Shown here: piece by piece, positions 31,509-36,936 of the stretch | Layout of the letters: every line of letters begins with the position of its first letter | Numbering within the stretch: position 1 is the first letter of the stretch | Source: JAVMKJ01 sp031732875 | GTDB lineage: Bacteria; Pseudomonadota; Gammaproteobacteria; Competibacterales; Competibacteraceae | Assembly (NCBI GenBank): GCA_031732875.1 | Contig: JAVMKL010000071.1 | Coordinates: forward strand, 1 to 36,936 | DNA length: 36,936 bases | Direction of reading: 5' to 3' | Translations under genes and position numbers: made by a program | Notes under the pieces: model-generated | What the model was told of the DNA's origin: nothing | The model's input: only the letters and a program-made list of their open reading frames with translations | Database searches by the model: none

Positions 31509-33347
31509 CTACTCCACCGTCACCGACTTCGCCAGGTTGCGGGGCTGATCGACGTCGGTGCCCTTGAGGATGGCGACGTGATAGGCCAGCAATTGCAGCG
31601 GCACGGTGAACACGATCGGCGCGATGGATTCCGGTACCGCGCCCAGCGACAGGACATGGGTATTGACGCCGCTGAGATGGGTATCCACCTCGCGGTCGGC
31701 AAACAGGAATAACTCGCCGCCGCGCGCCCGCACTTCCTGGAGGTTGGATAGTACTTTTTCGAGCAAGCCGTCCCTGGGCAACACGCAAACCACCGGCATG
31801 TCGGCATCGACCAGCGCCAGCGGCCCGTGCTTGAGTTCGCCAGCCGGATAGGCTTCGGCGTGAATGTAGGAGATTTCCTTGAGCTTGAGCGCTCCTTCCA
31901 TGGCGATCGGGTATTGGGGACCGCGTCCCAGAAACAGTGCGTGGTTTTTTTCGGCGAAATGTTCGGCCAAGCGCTCGATAGCACCGTCCAGCAGCAGCGC
32001 CTCCTCCAATGCCCGCGGCAGCAACTCCAGATCCCGGACCAGCGCCTGCTCGTCTTTCTCGTTCAAACCCTGCCGCCGGCCCAGCAGGAGCGCCAGCAAC
32101 CGCAACGCCACCAACTGGGTGGTGAACGCCTTGGTGGAAGCGACGCCGATCTCCCGGCCAGCCCGGGTCAGCACGGTCAGGGCCGACTCGCGCACCAGCG
32201 AGCTTTCGGCCACGTTGCAGATGGCCAGCGAGGACAGGTAGCCGCGCGTCTTGGCCGCGCGCAATGCCGCCAGCGTATCGGCCGTCTCCCCCGACTGCGA
32301 AATGCTGACGAACAGCGTGCCCGGCGGCGTCACTCCGCGACGGTAGCGATACTCGCTGGCCACTTCGACCGTGCAGTTCACGCCCAGATTTTCCAGCCAG
32401 TAGCGAGCCACCAGCCCGGCGTGATAGCTGGTGCCGCAGGCGACGATGTGGACCCCCCGCACCTGATCGAACAGGGCGCCCGCTTCCGGCCCGAAGCTGT
32501 CTTCCAGCAGCCGGCCCTGATGGACGCGCCCTTCCAAAGTCTCGGCGACCACGGCCGGTTGCTCGAAGATTTCCTTGAGCATGAAATGGCGGTAGCCGCC
32601 CTTGCCCGCCGCCGCGCCCATCTGGCCCGAATAGGACAACGGCCGTTCCACCACTTGGCCGCCGCGGTCGTAGAGGGTGAAGCCTTCCCGCCGCACCTCG
32701 GCCAGATCGCCTTCTTCCAGGAACACGAAGGTCTGGGTCACCGGCGCCAGCGCGAACACGTCCGAGGCGATGAAGTGCTCCTCGATGCCGATGCCCAGCA
32801 CCAGCGGGCTGCCGGCCCGGGCCGCGATCAGCCGTTCCGGATCCTCGCGGCAGATCACCCCCAGGCTGTAGGCGCCGGTCAGTTGCGCTACGGTCCGTTG
32901 CACCGCCGCCAGCAGATCGCCGCCGTTCTCCCGCAAGTGCTGGTCGATCAGGTGAGCGACCACCTCGGTATCGGTGTCGGACTCGAATTGGTAGCCGGCG
33001 GCGATCAGCGCGTTCTTGAGTTCCTGGTAGTTCTCGATGATGCCGTTGTGCACCACCGCCACCGAATCGCTGCTGACGTGGGGATGGGCGTTGCGCTCGG
33101 AAGGTTCGCCGTGAGTAGCCCAGCGGGTATGGGCGATGCCCAGCGAGCCGCGGATCGGTTCCTGTTGCAATCGATCCGCCAGCGCCTTGACCTTGCCGAC
33201 CGTGCGCACCCGGTGCAACCGGCCGTCCCGACTGTCCAGGGTGGCGATGCCCGCCGAGTCGTAGCCCCGGTATTCCAGCCGCCGCAGGCCCTCGAGCAGG
33301 ATGGGAGTGACATTGCGTTCGGCGATGACGCCCACGATTCCACACAT
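31509..33347 (-). CDS. glmS: glutamine-fructose-6-phosphate aminotransferase
   Basis: A 612-residue enzyme, the usual length, that makes glucosamine-6-phosphate for UDP-GlcNAc. The N-terminal glutaminase begins MCGIVGVIAERNVTPILLEG with catalytic Cys2, and has RRLEYRGYDSAGIAT and HTRWATHGEPSERNAHPH. The isomerase half has two SIS domains: ACGTSYHAGLVARYW, SISQSGETADTLAAL, EIGVASTKAFTTQLVALRLL and GRGPQYPIAMEGALKLKEIS. It ends DQPRNLAKSVTVE, the conserved C-terminal. It follows ackA after 28 nt and probably belongs to one transcript with galU and ackA. Its product could feed the GT41 enzyme. Confidence 0.96.
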   Translation of the reverse strand: MCGIVGVIAERNVTPILLEGLRRLEYRGYDSAGIATLDSRDGRLHRVRTVGKVKALADRLQQEPIRGSLGIAHTRWATHGEPSERNAHPHVSSDSVAVVHNGIIENYQELKNALIAAGYQFESDTDTEVVAHLIDQHLRENGGDLLAAVQRTVAQLTGAYSLGVICREDPERLIAARAGSPLVLGIGIEEHFIASDVFALAPVTQTFVFLEEGDLAEVRREGFTLYDRGGQVVERPLSYSGQMGAAAGKGGYRHFMLKEIFEQPAVVAETLEGRVHQGRLLEDSFGPEAGALFDQVRGVHIVACGTSYHAGLVARYWLENLGVNCTVEVASEYRYRRGVTPPGTLFVSISQSGETADTLAALRAAKTRGYLSSLAICNVAESSLVRESALTVLTRAGREIGVASTKAFTTQLVALRLLALLLGRRQGLNEKDEQALVRDLELLPRALEEALLLDGAIERLAEHFAEKNHALFLGRGPQYPIAMEGALKLKEISYIHAEAYPAGELKHGPLALVDADMPVVCVLPRDGLLEKVLSNLQEVRARGGELFLFADREVDTHLSGVNTHVLSLGAVPESIAPIVFTVPLQLLAYHVAILKGTDVDQPRNLAKSVTVE

Positions 33348-33375
33348 GACAATTCTCGACCTTTCGTCTTGCTCG

Positions 33376-34644
33376 TTAACCTTGTAACACCAGTCGCCGG
33401 GTGTGTCGGGCGATGACCAGTTCCTCGTTGGTGGGCAGCACCCACACCGCCACCCCGCTCCCGCTCCGGTCGATCCGGCGGCCATCGGCGGCGTTGGCTG
33501 CGGCGTCCAGTCCGATGCCCAGCCAAGCCGAGCGGGCGCAGACCCGTTCGCGCACCGCCGCCGCATGCTCGCCGATGCCCCCGGTAAATACTAGCGCATC
33601 CAACCCGCCCAGCGCCGCCGCCAACGACCCGAGTTCGCGGGCGATGCGATAGCAGAAATAGTCCACCGCCAGTTTCGCGTTGGGATCGGGGCTGGCCAGC
33701 AATTCGCGCATGTCGTTGCTGATCCCCGAGAGTCCCAACAGGCCGGACTGCTTGTACAGCAGGTTGGTCAGATCCTTGGCGCCCATGCCATGTCGCTCGA
33801 TCAAATAAAGCAACACGCCGGGGTCCAGCGAACCGGTGCGGGTACCCATCGGCAGTCCTTCCACCGCGGTGAAGCCCATGGTGCTGGCCACGCTTTGGCC
33901 ATCGCGCATAGCGCACATGCTGGCGCCGTTGCCGAGATGGGCGACCACCACCCGGCCGGTGGCCGGCGTCCCCATGATTTCCGCCAGGACGCCGGCGATA
34001 TACTCATAGGACAGGCCGTGGAAGCCGTAACGCTGGACACCTTCCTGGCGGTAGATCAGCGGCAGCGCGAACAAGCGCGCCAGTTCGGGTTGGCCGTGGT
34101 GGAAGGCCGTGTCGAAACAGCCGACCTGCGGCAGATCGGGCCGCACCGCGGTCAGGGCGCGGATGCCGGCCAGATTATGCGGCTGGTGCAGCGGCGCCAG
34201 CGGCACGAAAACCGCCAGCCGCGTCACGAGGTCCGGAGTCAGCCATTGCGGGTCGCTATACTCCTTGCCGCCGTGCACCACCCGGTGGCCCGCCGCGATC
34301 ACATCGGGCAGGTCGGGCGTCTTTTCGAGCCAAGCCAGCAGGTCGCGTAGCGCCGCCTGATGATCGTAGATCTCGTCCGCCGCCGAAGTCGTCTCGGTAT
34401 CGGTCGACCTTCTGCGATGGGTGGGCGCCTGTTTCCGATATTTGCCGGACGGCGGCGCCGGGTGAATATCGATCAACACCCGCCCGGCGCGGTCGAACGC
34501 CTTGAAATGCGGATCGTCCTCGCCGATGTTTTCCTGCAAGCCGCGACAGACCAGCGCCAGTTCGCCGCCGTCCGCCGGCAGGGCGAACACCGAGAACTTG
34601 ATGCTGGACGATCCGGCGTTCAAAACCAGAATGCCGCGGGACAT
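33376..34644 (-). CDS. ackA: acetate kinase
   Basis: A 422-residue enzyme converting acetyl phosphate and ADP to acetate and ATP. Motifs are ILVLNAGSSSIKFSVF, AGHRVVHGGKEYSDP, VGCFDTAFHHGQP, YGFHGLSYEYIAGVLAEI, VVVAHLGNGASMCAMRDG, STMGFTAVEGLPMGTRTG and LVFTGGIGEHAAAVRERV. An insert of about 30 residues, rich in Arg, Thr and Ser (KYRKQAPTHRRRSTDTETTS), sits near residue 80 and looks like a loop extension. Start ATG 34644 has GGGGGA 7 nt upstream; phosphotransacetylase (pta) is not next to it. Its place between galU and glmS is unusual. Confidence 0.95.
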   Translation of the reverse strand: MSRGILVLNAGSSSIKFSVFALPADGGELALVCRGLQENIGEDDPHFKAFDRAGRVLIDIHPAPPSGKYRKQAPTHRRRSTDTETTSAADEIYDHQAALRDLLAWLEKTPDLPDVIAAGHRVVHGGKEYSDPQWLTPDLVTRLAVFVPLAPLHQPHNLAGIRALTAVRPDLPQVGCFDTAFHHGQPELARLFALPLIYRQEGVQRYGFHGLSYEYIAGVLAEIMGTPATGRVVVAHLGNGASMCAMRDGQSVASTMGFTAVEGLPMGTRTGSLDPGVLLYLIERHGMGAKDLTNLLYKQSGLLGLSGISNDMRELLASPDPNAKLAVDYFCYRIARELGSLAAALGGLDALVFTGGIGEHAAAVRERVCARSAWLGIGLDAAANAADGRRIDRSGSGVAVWVLPTNEELVIARHTRRLVLQG

Positions 34645-34684
34645 CTCAGTTTCCCCCTTATCCGTTGGATACAATGGCCTTGCC

Positions 34685-34709
34685 GCGGTCGCGAACGACC
34701 CGCGTTTTT
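34685..34709 (+). terminator. possible plus-strand terminator between galU and ackA
   Basis: GGTCG, loop CGAA, CGACC form a tight hairpin, extended by CGC/GCG with a one-base bulge, and TTTTT follows on the plus strand. No plus-strand gene precedes it, so it may only block antisense transcription through galU. Confidence 0.35.
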
Positions 34710-34728
34710 AGTCGGGCGAACGCCGCGA

Positions 34729-35643
34729 TCAGGCTTCCTCGGACGGGCCGGCACCGCCGAGTTGCCCGCCGAGTTGCCGCAGGTAGTCGCGGAACTGGTC
34801 GCCCAATTCCGTATGTTGCAGGCCGTATTCGACGGTCGCGACCAGATAGCCCAGCTTGCTGCCGCAGTCGTGGCGCCGGCCGGAGAATTCGTAGGCCAGC
34901 ACCTGCTCCTCGTTCAGCAACGCGGCAATGCCGTCGGTGAGCTGGATTTCGTTGCCGGCGCCGCGCGGGATGTTTTGCAGCAAGTCGAAGATGCGCGGCG
35001 TCAGGATGTAGCGGCCCACCACCGCCAGATTGGACGGGGCGTGCTCCGGTTTCGGCTTTTCGACGATGCCGTCGACATTGCTGATCCGGGTAGCGAACGG
35101 CAGCGGATGAACGATGCCGTACTTGTTGGTCTCCTCCTTGGGCACCCGCTCCACGCCCAGAATCGAGCACTGGTATTTGTTGAAATGGCGGGCCATCTGG
35201 CTCAGCGCCCCGCCCTCCCTGGGGTCTTCCTCGATCAGGTCGTCGGCCAGGATGACGGCGAACGGTTCGTTGCCGACCACCGGCCGGGCGCACAGCACGG
35301 CATGGCCCAAACCGAGCGCTTCGGCCTGCCGCACGTAAACGCACTCCACGCCGGACGGGACGATGCCGCGCACCACTTGGAGCAGATCGGTCTTACCGCG
35401 CGTCTCCAGTTCGACTTCCAGTTCGTAGGCCTTGTCGAAATGATCGGCGATGGCGTTCTTGGTGCGGCCGATGATGAAGACCAGGGTGTCGACGCCGGCC
35501 GCCACCGCCTCCTCGACCCCGTACTGGATCAGAGGCTTATCGACGATGGGCAACATTTCCTTCGGACTGGCCTTGGTCGCCGGCAGGAAGCGCGTTCCGA
35601 GGCCGGCCACCGGGAATACCGCTTTGCGTACTTGCCGTTTCAC
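34729..35643 (-). CDS. galU: UTP-glucose-1-phosphate uridylyltransferase
   Basis: A 304-residue enzyme making UDP-glucose. Motifs are KAVFPVAGLGTRFLPATKAS with PKEMLPIVDKPLIQYGVEEA, TLVFIIGRTKNAIADHFDKA, QAEALGLGHAVLCARPVVGN, FAVILADDLIEEDP, KYGIVHPL, VEKPKPEHAPSNLAVVGRYI and AYEFSGRRHDCGSKLGYLVA. The start is GTG 35643 (VKRQVRKAVFPV), with AGGGAG about 9 nt before it; longer frames upstream are not conserved in the family. It leads the galU-ackA-glmS group and feeds UDP-glucose to the glycan genes. Confidence 0.95.
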   Translation of the reverse strand: MKRQVRKAVFPVAGLGTRFLPATKASPKEMLPIVDKPLIQYGVEEAVAAGVDTLVFIIGRTKNAIADHFDKAYELEVELETRGKTDLLQVVRGIVPSGVECVYVRQAEALGLGHAVLCARPVVGNEPFAVILADDLIEEDPREGGALSQMARHFNKYQCSILGVERVPKEETNKYGIVHPLPFATRISNVDGIVEKPKPEHAPSNLAVVGRYILTPRIFDLLQNIPRGAGNEIQLTDGIAALLNEEQVLAYEFSGRRHDCGSKLGYLVATVEYGLQHTELGDQFRDYLRQLGGQLGGAGPSEEA

Positions 35644-35726
35644 TTTTTCATACTCCCTTTCATGGGTATCACGTTGGATTACGGATGGCAGTGGATTTTC
35701 CGGCATCGTACCGGGCGGGACAAGCG

Positions 35727-35889
35727 TTAATCCAGCACCGTCAATCGCTCCCGCAACCAGGCGGGAAATCGCTGCCAGGGCAAGGCCAGATTGATGTGGC
35801 GGCGGTCACGGTTGTTCCATCCGGCAGGTCAGCAACCCGGTTTCGACTCTTCCGCGGGATTGCAGTTGGAAATCCGTCAGCGGTTCCAT
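35727..35889 (-). pseudogene. short broken or frameshifted coding remnant upstream of galU
   Basis: Read on the minus strand, ATG 35889 opens MEPLTDFQLQSRGRVETGLL, then TCR, and hits TGA about 27 codons in. The neighbouring frame continues from the same point as WNNRDRRHINLALPWQRFPA then WLRERLTVLD and stops at TAA 35727. Joined by a one-base shift near 35820 they make one continuous, coding-like peptide of about 53 residues with good use of Arg and Leu codons. I know no family for it. It may be a decayed gene, a sequencing error or a programmed frameshift. It shares the gap 35644-35984 with the start region of the plus-strand gene at 35985. Confidence 0.4.
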
Positions 35890-35984
35890 CCGTGGTGATA
35901 CTCGCAAAATCCATGCAATCAAAAATGGTAGCATTCATGGCGTTGCGTTCGCCGGACTGGAAAAATTCTGGAGGTTTTTGGAAC

Positions 35985-36872
35985 ATGAACTTATCGAGGC
36001 GGGAAATCGAGCGTTTCTACGGAATCTGGTTGCCGCTGTTGCATTACGTCAACGCGCAGCGTCAACTGGTTGCGCATGTCCCCCTCGTGCTCGGAGCGGA
36101 GACGATCAGCCCCCAGGATGTTGGTCGGCTGCGGCAGGCATTGTGGGAAAACGATGCGCTCCGGAAAGCGTTCATCGCCGATAATCCCGCCGGTTTGTCC
36201 GACACCGATTTGGAGATGGTCGCCAGTTGGGATTACCGGGTCGCGGGCCGGTTTTACATTTTGCGGTATCTGAAAAAGCACGCCGTTTTCCTGACGGAGC
36301 GGGAACCGCCACAAGCCTACGGCGTCCTGGGTTTGGTCAGCCCGATCCAGGAAGTTGTCCCCATGTCACCACCCGTATTGGTGGATGCGGTGCTGTTGCC
36401 GTTCGAGGACCGGATCATCTACGACAGCTTGCTGATGCCTTACCGGGTGATGTTCGGCGCGGGCATCCGGCGGAGTTTGAACGAGGCTTACCACCGGGTT
36501 CAGGAACGGGGCGGGGTGACGACCACGCTGCAACTCCTCGGCGCCGAGGCCACCCAACACGCCATCGGCGGGGGCAATCAAAAAGTCCTGGCCGCATTTC
36601 GCAAGGAGCTGCTGGCCTCTGGCTTGAGCCCCAAAATGGTCGAAGAGCATACCGGTAATATCGCAGGGTTCGTTGACACCTATTGGTCGACGCCGAAACA
36701 GCCCCGCCCGTTGCTGGAACTCGACGCGGATGGCTTGCAACAGTACCTGCGCCAGCAGGGCAAGAACGCCAATTGGGTCAGTTTCCGGCGCCTGGTTCGC
36801 TTTCTCAGGGATACGAACCGCATTGATTGGGATCGGGCGGAGGCGATGCAGCGCCTGTTGAAACAACGGTAG
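35985..36872 (+). CDS. hypothetical protein, no known family
   Basis: A 295-residue soluble protein, mostly helical, with no signal peptide or membrane segment. It starts MNLSRREIERFYGIWLPLLH, has DLEMVASWDYRVAGRFYILR, a beta-rich middle (AYGVLGLVSPIQEVVPMSPP, DAVLLPFEDRIIYDSLLMPY), a basic stretch RRSLNEAYHRVQERGGVTTT, and a C-terminal helical part that ends RLVRFLRDTNRIDWDRAEAM. I do not recognise it. ATG 35985 has TGGAGG 10 nt before it; the longer frame upstream runs through non-coding-like sequence. It is the only plus-strand gene in the right half and appears to stand alone. Confidence 0.7.
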   Translation: MNLSRREIERFYGIWLPLLHYVNAQRQLVAHVPLVLGAETISPQDVGRLRQALWENDALRKAFIADNPAGLSDTDLEMVASWDYRVAGRFYILRYLKKHAVFLTEREPPQAYGVLGLVSPIQEVVPMSPPVLVDAVLLPFEDRIIYDSLLMPYRVMFGAGIRRSLNEAYHRVQERGGVTTTLQLLGAEATQHAIGGGNQKVLAAFRKELLASGLSPKMVEEHTGNIAGFVDTYWSTPKQPRPLLELDADGLQQYLRQQGKNANWVSFRRLVRFLRDTNRIDWDRAEAMQRLLKQR

Positions 36873-36936
36873 ACCGGAGTGCGGGTAGTGTCCCTCAGTT
36901 TCCGTGATGAACCTCAGGCCAACCGGGGAACAATTG

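Noticed and set aside
31440..31712. Plus-strand frame opening in the rhlE-glmS gap
   Set aside because: It runs through repeat copy C and then antisense to glmS; no coding signal.
35685..35984. Longer N-terminus for the gene at 35985
   Set aside because: The extra 100 codons are antisense to the remnant upstream of galU, and ATG 35985 has a good SD.
1..36936. tRNA, rRNA, insertion sequence, prophage or attachment site
   Set aside because: No cloverleaf, rRNA motif, transposase or integrase was seen on either strand.

Overview
The window looks like a chromosomal segment of a GC-rich Gammaproteobacterium. The type II secretion genes are in the Xanthomonas xps order (E-F-G-H-I-J-K-L-M-N-D). 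The dTDP-rhamnose, GalU, GlmS, AckA and RhlE proteins are of ordinary proteobacterial type. Short palindromic CCCTCTCC-type repeats are scattered through it. A Competibacteraceae- or Chromatiales-like host is a guess only. Almost every gene lies on the minus strand, so transcription runs mostly from high to low coordinates. No tRNA, rRNA, CRISPR array or insertion sequence was recognised.

Layout. (1) 1-8881: a surface-glycan region. It holds the end of a plus-strand gene (probably a glycosyltransferase), then a minus-strand cluster of a GT2 glycosyltransferase, an NDP-sugar epimerase/dehydratase and two polytopic membrane proteins. A divergent plus-strand pair encodes an acetyltransferase-like protein and a methyltransferase. 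(2) 6711-12678: a minus-strand cluster of a signal-peptide Asp-box (sialidase-like) protein, an ABC-2 permease (Wzm type), a GT4 glycosyltransferase, a radical SAM/SPASM protein and a Wzt-type ATPase with a C-terminal cargo domain. The stretch from about 5.8 to 8.9 kb is visibly AT-richer than its surroundings. (3) 12810-14096: a secreted protein of unknown function with its own good sigma70 promoter and terminator. (4) 14447-29785: a tightly packed run of rfbA-rfbC-rfbD, a complete Xps-type secretion apparatus (no prepilin peptidase in the window) and a TPR/SPINDLY-type O-GlcNAc transferase, all in one direction. (5) 29878-35643: rhlE, then galU-ackA-glmS, which supply UDP-glucose and glucosamine-6-phosphate. 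(6) 35985-36872: a plus-strand gene of unknown function.

How it may work together. RfbA/C/D, GalU and GlmS make activated sugars. The GTs, epimerase and methyltransferase would build or decorate a glycan, and Wzm/Wzt would export it. The T2SS carries folded proteins over the outer membrane. The OGT could glycosylate proteins, possibly secreted ones; that link is inference.

Most notable points. The GT4 gene has no ATG/GTG/TTG ahead of its conserved first strand, yet carries a perfect AGGAGG followed by ATC codons directly after the permease stop. A heptamer tandem array encodes the C-terminus and stop of RfbD and occupies the whole ribosome-binding region of gspE. Members of a palindromic repeat family have inserted in frame into coding sequence, including the prepilin leader of GspH. 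The two halves of one ABC transporter differ in base composition. A short broken or frameshifted coding remnant lies upstream of galU.
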